Shown here piece by piece: positions 27,335-36,300 of a stretch of 64,000 nucleotides of DNA (position 1 is the stretch's first letter; each line of letters begins with the position of its first letter). This DNA comes from Mycobacterium sp. SMC-4. GTDB lineage: Bacteria; Actinomycetota; Actinomycetes; Mycobacteriales; Mycobacteriaceae. The notes below the pieces were generated by a model that saw only the letters and a list, made by a program, of their open reading frames with translations, searched no databases and was not told the origin of the DNA. The DNA lies in NCBI RefSeq assembly GCF_025263265.1, contig NZ_CP079869.1:1116001-1180000 (forward strand), written 5' to 3'. The translations under genes were made by a program, and so were the position numbers.

Positions 27335-28894
27335 GTGGAAGCTGCAACCCCCCGCCCCGTCCTGGTCGTCGATTTCGGCGCGCAATATGCCCAGCTGATC
27401 GCGCGCCGGGTGCGCGAGGCGCGGGTTTACTCCGAGGTAGTGCCGCACACTGCTGGGGTGGACGAGATCGCAGCGCGCAATCCCCGGGCCGTGGTGCTGT
27501 CCGGGGGGCCGGCCAGTGTGTACGCCGACGGTGCTCCGCAACTCGACCCCGCACTGTTCGAACTCGACGTCCCGGTGTTCGGCATCTGCTACGGCTTTCA
27601 GGCCATGGCGCAGGCACTCGGTGGCACCGTCGCGCAGACCGGAACCAGCGAGTACGGCCGCACCGAGCTCAGAGTTGCCGGCGGGCAATTGCATTCGGAT
27701 CTCCCGGAGACGCAACCGGTGTGGATGAGCCACGGCGACGCGGTGACCGTCGCACCCGACGGCTTCGAGGTGGTGGCCTCCAGCTCCGGGGCGCCGGTCG
27801 CAGCGTTCGAGAATCGCGAGCGTCGGTTGGCCGGTGTGCAGTACCACCCCGAGGTCATGCACAGCCCGCACGGCCAGCAGGTGCTGAGTCGCTTCCTTCA
27901 CGAGTTCGCCGGGATCGACGCGACGTGGACTCCGGCCAATATCGCCGACGCGCTCATCGAGCAGGTTGGCGCTCAGATCGGTGAGGGTCGGGCCATCTGC
28001 GGACTCTCCGGTGGGGTCGACTCGGCGGTGGCCGCCGCGCTGGTGCAGCGGGCCATCGGGGATCGATTGACCTGTGTGTTCGTCGACCATGGCCTGCTCC
28101 GCGCGGGCGAGCGCGCACAGGTGCAGCGCGACTTCGTCGCCGCAACCGGCGCCAACCTGGTGACCGTCGATGTCGCCGAACGCTTCCTGGAGGCGCTGTC
28201 GGGAGTCACCAACCCGGAGGGTAAACGCAAGATCATCGGTCGTGAGTTCATCCGAGCCTTCGAGGGCGCGGTGCGCGATACCCTGGGAGCCCTCGACGGG
28301 GAAGTCGAGTTTCTGGTGCAGGGCACGTTGTATCCCGACGTCGTGGAATCCGGCGGAGGCTCGGGCACGGCGAACATCAAGAGCCACCACAATGTCGGCG
28401 GCCTGCCCGGGGACCTGAAGTTCGCCCTCGTCGAGCCGTTGCGGCTGCTGTTCAAAGACGAGGTGCGCGCCGTCGGTCGCGAGCTGGGTCTGCCCGAGGA
28501 CATCGTTGCCCGCCAGCCCTTCCCGGGGCCGGGCCTGGGTATCCGGATTGTCGGTGAGGTCACCGCCGACCGATTGGACACCCTGCGCCGCGCGGATGCC
28601 ATTGCGCGCGAGGAGCTTACGTCGGCCGGGTTGGACCACCAGATCTGGCAGTGTCCGGTGGTGCTGCTGGCCGATGTCCGGTCGGTGGGTGTGCAGGGTG
28701 ATGGGCGAACATACGGTCACCCCATCGTATTGCGCCCGGTTTCCAGCGAGGACGCCATGACTGCGGACTGGACCCGGGTGCCCTTCGAAGTGCTAGAACG
28801 CATCTCGACACGGATCACCAACGAGGTGCGCGAGGTCAACAGGGTCGTGCTCGACATCACCAGCAAGCCGCCGGGCACTATCGAGTGGGAGTGA
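27335..28894 (+). CDS. guaA: GMP synthase (glutamine-hydrolysing)
   Basis: GuaA makes GMP from XMP, ATP and glutamine. GTG 27335 ([25 protein letters not shown]) gives 519 aa, the usual length; earlier codons have no homology. The glutaminase domain has the Cys in VFGICYGFQ and the His/Glu in [10 protein letters not shown]. The ATP pyrophosphatase P-loop is [10 protein letters not shown] (about residue 223), and the dimerisation domain ends in the typical [11 protein letters not shown]. This is a housekeeping gene and a good anchor for placing the window on the chromosome. Confidence 0.97.
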   Translation: MEAATPRPVLVVDFGAQYAQLIARRVREARVYSEVVPHTAGVDEIAARNPRAVVLSGGPASVYADGAPQLDPALFELDVPVFGICYGFQAMAQALGGTVAQTGTSEYGRTELRVAGGQLHSDLPETQPVWMSHGDAVTVAPDGFEVVASSSGAPVAAFENRERRLAGVQYHPEVMHSPHGQQVLSRFLHEFAGIDATWTPANIADALIEQVGAQIGEGRAICGLSGGVDSAVAAALVQRAIGDRLTCVFVDHGLLRAGERAQVQRDFVAATGANLVTVDVAERFLEALSGVTNPEGKRKIIGREFIRAFEGAVRDTLGALDGEVEFLVQGTLYPDVVESGGGSGTANIKSHHNVGGLPGDLKFALVEPLRLLFKDEVRAVGRELGLPEDIVARQPFPGPGLGIRIVGEVTADRLDTLRRADAIAREELTSAGLDHQIWQCPVVLLADVRSVGVQGDGRTYGHPIVLRPVSSEDAMTADWTRVPFEVLERISTRITNEVREVNRVVLDITSKPPGTIEWE

Positions 28895-28901
28895 GCGACG
28901 C

Positions 28902-29465
28902 TCAGTTCGTGGTCAGCGCCATGTCCCAGAAGGCGATTTCGAGAGTGAGCACCTCGGCGATCACCTCGGCGTGATCGTCCGGGGTAGCCAGGTCGTGGAG
29001 GTTTCGCACGTAGGCGGCGAAGCCGGGATCGGTCCAGTGCGTGATGAATTCGCCGAAGGGCGAGGACTCGGACTTCGCCGTGGTCCACGCGCGAAGGTAG
29101 ACCTCTTCGATGACCCACAGTGCGGTGAGAGCGCTGTCGAACGCGGAGGTGTCAAGTCGTTGCAGAAGCCCCCGATAGGCCAGCGTGGCCGGTAACGGAG
29201 GCTGGTTCAGGTCGATCCCGCGGTGGGCCGCCTGTTCGTCGAACCAGTCGAGTTCGTCGACCAGCGCGCTACACCCGGCGGCCAGCGTGGACTGCGCGGA
29301 CCGGTGTGCGCGCGCCAGCAGCCGCGCCTGGAATGGGAGAAGGTCGGCGATGAACAACGCGTCCTGGACCAGCCAGCGGTCGAAGTCCGCGTTGTCGATG
29401 GTGCCTTCCCGCACCTGATCGAGGAAGCGGTGTCGGGTGGCGGCGTCCCACAGATCGTCATGCAC
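28902..29465 (-). CDS. TenA/PqqC-like helical protein
   Basis: From GTG 29465 (VHDDLWDAAT) the 187-aa protein has the heme-oxygenase-like all-helical TenA pattern: FLDQVREGTIDNADFDRWLVQDALFI, ALWVIEEVYLRAW, FGEFITHWTDPGFAAYV. Family members include thiaminase II/aminopyrimidine salvage enzymes and others of unknown role. I cannot confirm the catalytic Cys of true TenA. It converges on guaA, with 7 bp between the stop codons. An ATG at 29570 would add a 35-residue unstructured head. Confidence 0.7.
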   Translation of the reverse strand: MHDDLWDAATRHRFLDQVREGTIDNADFDRWLVQDALFIADLLPFQARLLARAHRSAQSTLAAGCSALVDELDWFDEQAAHRGIDLNQPPLPATLAYRGLLQRLDTSAFDSALTALWVIEEVYLRAWTTAKSESSPFGEFITHWTDPGFAAYVRNLHDLATPDDHAEVIAEVLTLEIAFWDMALTTN

Positions 29466-29576
29466 GCACGCAGGATAGTGGGTTACTGCGCTCACCGATG
29501 GCTGCGCTGCTCCTACGCGAGGTCTTTCAGGGATAGCGTCGGGCGGTTGTGGTGCGATCGGTGCCGACAAATCATG

Positions 29577-30185
29577 TCACGCTGGGGGGAAGCCGCGACG
29601 GATGACTGCCGGATCCCACGACGTCACGCTCTGTCCCTCGACTGTGCCGGATACTTTTCCGGGTGTGATCACGACGGCGTCTTGGGCGTGAACGCCGAAG
29701 CGCACAACGCAAGCCCATTGATCAACGTCATCGATGTCCGCGAAAAGCTCGCCGCTATAGGCAGATTGAGCGAGAGCAAGGATCGCGTCCTCGGCCTCCT
29801 CCGGGGTGGCGGCGCGCAGCGCATGTACCCCCGCCGCTGTAACGGTGTCGAGAACCCAGCCGTCGTCGGATTTCGCGGCTGTCACAGCGGCGCCAGCCAG
29901 CACCGAATGATCGGATCGGGGTGCGATGTATGCACCAACCCGATACGGCGCGTCAAGGAAAGCCGCCACATCGCGGGCGATCAGTGCGTTCGGGCGCACA
30001 CCCGGCGCATCGGCGTTGCTGCCGGTGAGCCGGCGCACCATCAACGACCGCATTCCGCGGACTCCGGCGCGCGTCAGTTCCTCGGTCGTCGTTCCGACCG
30101 TCGCCAGACTGAGCGGCCACGGTCGGCCGTCGGCTGCGCAAATTGCGACGATCTCGTCATCGGTGAGTAGCGCGGTTTCTTCCAT
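29577..30185 (-). CDS. Unrecognised partner of the WXG100 gene (possible chaperone or immunity)
   Basis: The 202-aa soluble acidic protein starts after AGGAG at ATG 30185, 12 bp behind the WXG100 gene, so the two are an operon. It contains LLTDDEIVAICAADGRPWPLSL, GVRGMRSLMVRRLTG and WACVVRFGVHAQDAVVITPG. The mixed alpha/beta layout and the pairing recall ESX-associated EspG-like chaperones and immunity proteins, but I see no firm family match. No signal peptide or TM is present, so it acts in the cytoplasm. Confidence 0.65.
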   Translation of the reverse strand: MEETALLTDDEIVAICAADGRPWPLSLATVGTTTEELTRAGVRGMRSLMVRRLTGSNADAPGVRPNALIARDVAAFLDAPYRVGAYIAPRSDHSVLAGAAVTAAKSDDGWVLDTVTAAGVHALRAATPEEAEDAILALAQSAYSGELFADIDDVDQWACVVRFGVHAQDAVVITPGKVSGTVEGQSVTSWDPAVIRRGFPPA

Positions 30186-30197
30186 ACAGACTCCTGG

Positions 30198-30995
30198 CTA
30201 GGGAAGGATGTTCGAGATCAGTTTGGGCACGTAGCCGACAATCGCTCCAGCGGCCGCTTTGAATGCGCCCGCGGGATCAGATGCGATGTAGTTGCCGGTA
30301 GTTTCCAACGCAGCGGGACTGAAGTCGGCCTGTGCGACCTGCGCGGCGACATCGCCCCACTGAGCAACAGCGATGCCGGAAAGGTAGCCGACCGGACCCG
30401 GCGCAGCACTCTTGAGGACGCTGCCGCCCAGATCGGTCAGCGCGTTGCCGGCCGAGACGATCTTCTCGTCGGGGCTGAGGGTGGTGTCGCCGGCCAGCCC
30501 GAGCGCATCAAGTACCGGCAGCACCGGGCCCAGTGGGGTGAGCGTGTCGATGACCGTGCCCCAGGTAATGGGCCATGTTGGAGTGGTGTTGAGGAAGTCC
30601 CGGATGTTGGTGAAGGGTGTCAGAGGATCACCGAAAAACCGGTTGAAGAGGTCGGGCGGCAACAGACCGAATTGCGGAGCCAGTGACCCTCTGGGGGTGA
30701 TTAGCCCGCCCAGGCCAGCACGGTCACCGTTCTGCGCGCTGGCTTGTTCCTGCTCGCTGGCATTGCGTTCGACCTGCGCTGCCGCATCCCGTAACCCGCT
30801 GACCACGCCGCGCACCAGGCCGAGCGATTGACCCTGCCATTGGGCGCGGAACTGCATCGAATCCTGGCCGCGCCACGGGGTGCTCGAGAGCCGACTATTG
30901 ACTTCACCAGTCATGTTCTCCAGGCGTTCAGCCGCTTGGGTCAGGTTGCGCGCGAGGGCGCGTAGTTGGTCGACGTCGGCACCGACCATCCCCAT
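30198..30995 (-). CDS. WXG100-family protein with long hydrophobic C-terminal domain
   Basis: ATG 30995 follows GAGGGTAGAG. Residues 1-92 form a WXG100 hairpin (GADVDQLRALARNLTQAAERL, W-R-G in STPWRGQDS, then QWQGQSLGLVRGVVSGLRDAA). It is very similar to the WXG100 heads at 37817 and 38091. Residues 100-265 are Pro/Gly/Leu-rich and partly hydrophobic (GLLPPDLFNRFF, WPITWGTVIDTLTPLGPVLPVLDALG, AAAGAIVGYVPKLISNIL) and do not match a family I know. The build (export head plus variable tail, followed by a small cytoplasmic protein) is that of a type VII effector with its partner. Confidence 0.8.
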   Translation of the reverse strand: MGMVGADVDQLRALARNLTQAAERLENMTGEVNSRLSSTPWRGQDSMQFRAQWQGQSLGLVRGVVSGLRDAAAQVERNASEQEQASAQNGDRAGLGGLITPRGSLAPQFGLLPPDLFNRFFGDPLTPFTNIRDFLNTTPTWPITWGTVIDTLTPLGPVLPVLDALGLAGDTTLSPDEKIVSAGNALTDLGGSVLKSAAPGPVGYLSGIAVAQWGDVAAQVAQADFSPAALETTGNYIASDPAGAFKAAAGAIVGYVPKLISNILP

Positions 30996-31236
30996 AGATC
31001 TCTACCCTCCGGACTGCTACCCGCGAACGGGCGGACTTTGATGCTAGGTCTATCAGACCAGGATTCCACGCGGATTACTGTCGTTCCACTGACCGACACG
31101 GCCGGCGGGTCCATCGGCTGACCGCTTTGCGACGCCGAAGCGCTGCGGTGATGATGGAATGGCATGAGTCTGTTGGTTGATCAGCATTATTGTGCAGTGG
31201 AACAACTCATCGCGGCGGGCAAAAGGGGGCGGTCGA

Positions 31237-31911
31237 TTGACCCTTGACGGGCAGGTGCGGTCGACCGCCACGACCGTTGCCATCATCGACGAGCATGATG
31301 TCGTGCACGCTGGTATCGCGGCCTGGTGCGCCGACGCCGATCCCGAAATCGAGGTGATTGGCAGTTATCGCCGGCCGTCGGACTATCTGACCGATGCCCG
31401 CGCTGTCGAGCCGGACGTCGTCGTTCTCGATCTGCAGTTCGACTCGATGCGGCCTGATTTCGATGTGGTGCGGCAGTTGGGTGAACGTGGCCAGCGAGTA
31501 ATCGTCTATTCGAACATGACCGCTGACGAGGTGATCCTGACGTGCCTGGACCTGGGGGCGTCAACGTACCTGGTCAAATCAGAGGGTAAGCGGCATCTGA
31601 TTGACGCCATCCACGAAGCAGACAGCGCATCACCGTACGTGGCGCCGAGGATGGGTCGTGCGCTGTTGAACGACAGCACCCTGGGCCGGGTCAAATTGTC
31701 CGAGCGCGAGCGCGAGGTACTCGTCGCCTGGTTCCAGACCGAGAGTAAGGATCTGGTCGGACGACAGCTCTTCATCGCGCCGACCACGGTCCGCACCCAC
31801 CTGCAGCGAGCGCGCGCAAAGTATGCGTTGGTAGGTCGGCCGGCGCCAACGAAATCTGCTCTGTTGGCTCGTGCCATCGAGGACGGCATTCTCGGACCCG
31901 GTGAACTCTGA
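31237..31911 (+). CDS. NarL/LuxR-type response regulator (RR2), orphan
   Basis: TTG 31237 lies 7 nt after GGGGGC and gives an N-terminus like that of RR1; the open frame runs back to 31177. The receiver is complete: IIDEHD, phospho-Asp in VVVLDLQ, Ser in VIVYSN, Lys in YLVKSEG. The DNA-binding domain (LSEREREVLVAWFQTESKDLVGRQLF, then APTTVRTHLQRARAKY) is almost the same as in RR1. No histidine kinase is adjacent, so it may be served by the kinase at 24014-26350. It is divergent from the WXG100 operon and close to the type VII-like locus, which it may regulate. Confidence 0.85.
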   Translation: MTLDGQVRSTATTVAIIDEHDVVHAGIAAWCADADPEIEVIGSYRRPSDYLTDARAVEPDVVVLDLQFDSMRPDFDVVRQLGERGQRVIVYSNMTADEVILTCLDLGASTYLVKSEGKRHLIDAIHEADSASPYVAPRMGRALLNDSTLGRVKLSEREREVLVAWFQTESKDLVGRQLFIAPTTVRTHLQRARAKYALVGRPAPTKSALLARAIEDGILGPGEL

Positions 31912-31919
31912 ACGAATCG

Positions 31920-31980
31920 CCAGTGAGAGCGTCGTCGGCAGCGATCTCCCGGCGTTCATACCGACGCCAATGCTCACTGG
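31920..31980. terminator. Possible bidirectional hairpin between convergent genes
   Basis: CCAGTGAG (31920-31927) pairs with CTCACTGG (31973-31980), and inner GTCGG/CCGAC stretches can extend the stem. It sits exactly between the convergent RR2 and the small membrane gene. There is no U-run, as is usual in mycobacteria. Confidence 0.4.
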
Positions 31981-32001
31981 TTCACGCTCATGAACGCGTC
32001 T

Positions 32002-32370
32002 TCAGGTGGGCACGAGCAACAGCAAAAGCGCAACGATCCCGGCGAATACCAAATAGGCCACGCCGATAAGCACCGAGGTCTTCGCCAGTCCGGCGCCGTG
32101 CTGTGCGGAACGCACGCACTGGCGCTGTGCCACGAACGCCAGGGGCAGCGCCGCAGGAGCGGCGACCGGGCCGAGCAACACCAACAGGATGAAGGAAGTG
32201 AGGGCGAGCTTGTTTGTCGAAGTGTGTACGACCGTGCGCACTGGTTGGGCGCGGTCACGTCGGCTACCAGTCGAGCCGAGGGGAGCAGAGCTTTTCGGCG
32301 GCATGATTGCTGCGGATCCCACCGTATGGCCGGCGGCATACTTGCTCGGCGGGAGTCGACGGTCAGCCAT
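32002..32370 (-). CDS. Small membrane protein with DUF4190-like TM pair and LPPSKYAAGHTVG motif
   Basis: ATG 32370 gives 122 aa beginning MADRRLPPSKYAAGHTVG, the motif shared with the genes at 20 and 374. Two TMs follow (LALTSFILLVLLGPVAAPAA and SVLIGVAYLVFAGIVALLLL), separated by a polar loop with RQCVRSAQHGAGLA that matches the DUF4190 layout. It lies just left of the type VII-like locus, divergent from it. It is probably an accessory membrane protein of that system (inference from motif and position). Confidence 0.7.
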   Translation of the reverse strand: MADRRLPPSKYAAGHTVGSAAIMPPKSSAPLGSTGSRRDRAQPVRTVVHTSTNKLALTSFILLVLLGPVAAPAALPLAFVAQRQCVRSAQHGAGLAKTSVLIGVAYLVFAGIVALLLLLVPT

Positions 32371-32648
32371 GACCGGTGGAACCCAGAGGCGGTGACATTT
32401 CAGCTCCTCGGCCACATCGCGTGGATGATGTCGTGCCCGCGCAGCGATTGCACCACGCTGTACGAAGCGGCCGATAATTATGTGCGCGACTCGGTAGGTC
32501 CGTCAATCGTACGTTCGTAGGACATACACGGGTGGTTAGGTGGTGGCCCCATTTCCGATTCTCTGCGAAGGATGTCGTCCGAACGAACCACGCCGGCAGC
32601 GATCAGTGTTTTGTAGTCTCCACAACGGAAGCTGCGAATGGAGCAAAC

Positions 32649-33341
32649 ATGGTGCAAGGGTCGTCCGACGCGCATGACGGCAGCTGCCGTCATTGCGGGT
32701 CGCCCTTGCGGGTCAATGCCCCGTTCTGCGCAACCTGCGGACAAGCGGTGACCAACCGCGGTTATCAACATCCCAATCCGGCACCGCGTGTACTTCCGGA
32801 ACTGCCGGCGTACACCGCGCCTTCCACCGTCGATCACGTCGTGGGCGCCGGTCGTGGTGTGCGCTGTGTCAGCTACTTGCTCGACTTGGCGGTAATGCTC
32901 AGCCCCGCACTGCCGTTGGCGATCGCCGGGGCCGTCCTCGGTGTCGCCCAGATCGTGTATACCGTAGTGCCGGTCGCCTTCGTCGCGGTCTGGTTGTGGA
33001 TGCAAATATGGCAGGGGCTCACCGGCATGACATTCGGAAAGTCGATGCTGGGGCTGCGACTGGTGCGGGCCGGCGACAACCAGGCCCCAGGTTTGCTGGC
33101 TTGTCTCACGCGGGGCGCTGTGTTTGGTGTCAGCGCAGGATTGGCGGCACTGCCCACGGTCATCAACGAGATGCCGTGCGACGGATTTCACGACAGAGCG
33201 TCTGGCCTCACCGTGATTGATGTCGTGCAGGGTGCAAATCCACTGGGTAAGAAGCAGGTTCCGGTGTTTCGGCGTACCGCTGACCGCGGTTTGAACAAGG
33301 TCACCGGACCACTACCGCGCGATGTATCGGGGCGTGCCTAG
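32649..33341 (+). CDS. Zinc-ribbon / RDD-domain membrane protein
   Basis: ATG 32649 gives 230 aa: a zinc ribbon (CRHCGSPLRVNAPFCATCG, about residues 13-31), then an RDD domain with GRGVRCVSYLLDLAVM, several TMs and GMTFGKSMLGLRLVRAG. RDD proteins are integral membrane proteins, often linked to secretion or transport systems. Its TAG overlaps the GTG of the ATPase gene by one base, so the two are translationally linked and it is probably part of the same membrane complex. Its zinc ribbon resembles those of the kinases in this window in style only. Confidence 0.85.
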   Translation: MVQGSSDAHDGSCRHCGSPLRVNAPFCATCGQAVTNRGYQHPNPAPRVLPELPAYTAPSTVDHVVGAGRGVRCVSYLLDLAVMLSPALPLAIAGAVLGVAQIVYTVVPVAFVAVWLWMQIWQGLTGMTFGKSMLGLRLVRAGDNQAPGLLACLTRGAVFGVSAGLAALPTVINEMPCDGFHDRASGLTVIDVVQGANPLGKKQVPVFRRTADRGLNKVTGPLPRDVSGRA

Positions 33342-36300
33342 TGCAGCTCAAGTTGATCTTGCGCCGTGACGACGGCAGCCGCGCGCAGGTAGCCGTCACC
33401 GCCGATGCCACCGCCTCGGTTGGGGATCTTGCCACGGCATTGGCAACCGGCGATCCGGATAGCCGGTCTATGCGGGTGCAAGGCGGATTGACGCTCAAAC
33501 TTGAGCAGGTTGCTTTCGACAATGCGCTTCAGGGTCGTGCGTTGGACCCAACGCGCAGCCTCATCGAGTCAGGCATGCGGTCGGGGTCGATGGTGAGTCT
33601 CGCGGCGGCGCCCCCGGGCGTTTCCCGCACCAGACGGGGGCGCTCGGTGGCCGTCTTGCGGGTCCTCGAGGGTCCGGATGTGGGCCGAGAGTTCTCACTG
33701 GCACCGGGCAACTCAGTCATCGGCCGCGGCCCTCGTAGTGATGTGCAATTGCGCGATCCTCAGATCGTCGATGTCCATGCAGCGATCAGTGTCGGTGAGA
33801 GCATCGAGATATCGAACCTCGCCGGCCCGACGGGTGTCCAGATCGGAGGACGCCCCGTGCAGCGTGCGGTCGTGGGCTCCTCCGACGTGGTGGTGCTTGG
33901 TGCAACGTCGGTGGCCATCCTTCATACTGTCAGGTCCGGGGCAGGCCAAGCCGACAGTGTCGCAATAGAATTCAACCGATCTCCCCGGGTGGTAGCCAGA
34001 TTCGGCAAGCGTGTTCTCGCCGCTCCGAAGCCGCCGAAACCTCCGGAGCCGGCCCACTTCCCGGTCGTATCGATGGTGTTGCCACTGGTCCTTGGATTGG
34101 GCTTGTTCGCAGTCACTCGCAGCCTACTGTCGGTAGTGTTCATCGCGCTCAGCCCGCTCCTGATGCTGGGCATGTACTTCGACACCAGGTTCCAGGCGAA
34201 GAAGAGGTACGCCGCGGATGTCCGGCGGTTCGCCGAGTCTCTGCGCCATCTTGCTGCAGACCTGACGACTGCTCAGCAGGTGGAGCGCGCGGTCCGACGT
34301 GGCGAAACTCCGGCTTTGAGCGAGGTGGTCGAAGCTATCCATCGACTCGGTCCGCTTCTTTGGACACACCGTCCCGAACACCCCGAGTTTCTCACCTTGA
34401 GAATAGGTCTAGGTGACTCGCCATCGCGCTGCAGCGTGGAGTTGTCCCGCGACGGCGATGCTGAACCCGAGTACGTCAAACAACTAACCGACCTGTGCGA
34501 GCAGTTCGCTCTGATCAGTGACGTTCCGGTGGTCGCTGATCTCCGCGAATGCGGTGCATTCGGGGTGTGTGGTCCGCGCGGCGTCGTCGACGGTGTCGCT
34601 CGGGGAGTCATCTTGCAGCTGATCGCACTGCACTCGCCATCCGAGCTGACCATCACCGCCTTTGCATCGCAGCAGTCGCGCACGTCGTGGGAATGGTTGG
34701 AATGGCTGCCTCATGCGGGCTCGGTGTACAGCCCCTTGTCGGGAAATCACCTGACCGACAGCGCCAATGGCGGTATTGCCCTGCTTTCACGGCTTGAGGA
34801 CCTTGTGAAGGCGCGCGTCGGCGATAACTCACCTGGTCCAGCGTCGACCTTCGGTGTCATCACCGACGACAGCACCGCTACCGACACGCGTGCGCCGCTC
34901 GTGCTGCCCGCGGTAGTCGTTCTGGTCGACGACACCGCCCCGATCGACCGCTCGCGGCTGAGCCGTCTCGCTGAACACGGCGCCGCGGTAGGCGTGCATG
35001 TGATCTGGGTAGCCACGCAGGTCACCAGCTTGCCTGCTGCCTGTCGAACCTTTGTCCTTATCGAGAATGCACAGTCCGGATCGACCGTCGGTGAGGTGCG
35101 CCATGGTCGGCACACCTTCCCGGTCGCCTGTGATGCCATCGATGTTGCCGACGCTCGACAGGTGGCACTGTTGTTGGCTCCGGTGGTTGATGTCGGAGCC
35201 GCTGTCGAGGACGACACCGACCTGCCGCGTTCGGTGTCGTACCTGAGTCTCTCGGGTACGGGCATCGCGTCCGACCCATCGGTTGTGAGCCGCCTGTGGA
35301 TATCCAACGAGTCGGTCACCCCGCGCGACGGCTCTTCGAAAAAGCCGACAAGTAAACCTGCGGCACTGGGTGCGTTGGTGGGTTCCACCGGCTTGCAGGA
35401 CTTCTACCTGGATTTGCGTGAGCACGGACCACACGCCTTGGTGGGAGGCACCACCGGGTCAGGAAAGAGTGAGTTTCTGCAGTCGTGGATGCTGGGGATG
35501 GCCACCGCTAACAGCCCGGATCGGTTGACCTTCCTCCTGGTCGATTACAAGGGTGGCACCGCGTTCGCAGAGTGTGCGCAGTTGCCGCACACAGTCGGTC
35601 TGGTCACCGACTTGTCGCCACATTTGGTCAGACGAGCCCTGACCTCGCTGCGCGCCGAGATCAAGCGGCGCGAGGAGCTGCTGAATGTCAAGCGTGTCAA
35701 GGATCTGGTGTCGCTAGAACAGACCGGTGACCCCGAAACCCCTCCCGCTTTGGTGATCATCGTCGACGAGTTCGCTGCTCTGGCCACCGAGATTCCCGAG
35801 TTCGTCGATGGTGTCATCGACGTGGCGCAACGGGGTCGCTCACTTGGCCTGCATCTCATTCTTGCCACGCAACGCCCCGCTGGTGTCATCAAGGACAACT
35901 TGCGGGCAAACACAAATCTTCGGATTGCTCTGCGGCTCAACGATGTCGATGACTCACTCGACGTCGTCGGAGATCCCCTGGCTGCACATTTTGCACCGGA
36001 AATTCCTGGCCGCGCTGTGGCTAAGACCGGTCCAGGCCGACTGACAACTTTCCAAGCCGGCTACGTTGGAGGGTGGACCGGGGACCAACCTGACAGCGCA
36101 CCGATTGACATCTGGGAGTTTGTCTTCGGGCGCCGCCGGCCATGGAATACCCAGGTGGCCAACGCTGCCCGGCCGGCTGCAGGACCGAATGACATTAGTC
36201 GAATCGTCAGCAATGTCGTGTCCGCATCGGATCAGCTGCGGATTCCCGCACCGCGCCGACCGTGGCTGCCGCCGCTGCTGTCCACCTACGCGTTGGAGTC

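Noticed and set aside
27200..28720. 506-codon open frame on the minus strand
   Set aside because: Antisense to guaA; no domain recognised and low-complexity His/Asp/Gly content.
28875..28905. Hairpin GTGAGCGACGCTCAG as a terminator between guaA and the TenA-like gene
   Set aside because: The stem is only 4-6 bp with a very small loop and overlaps both stop regions.
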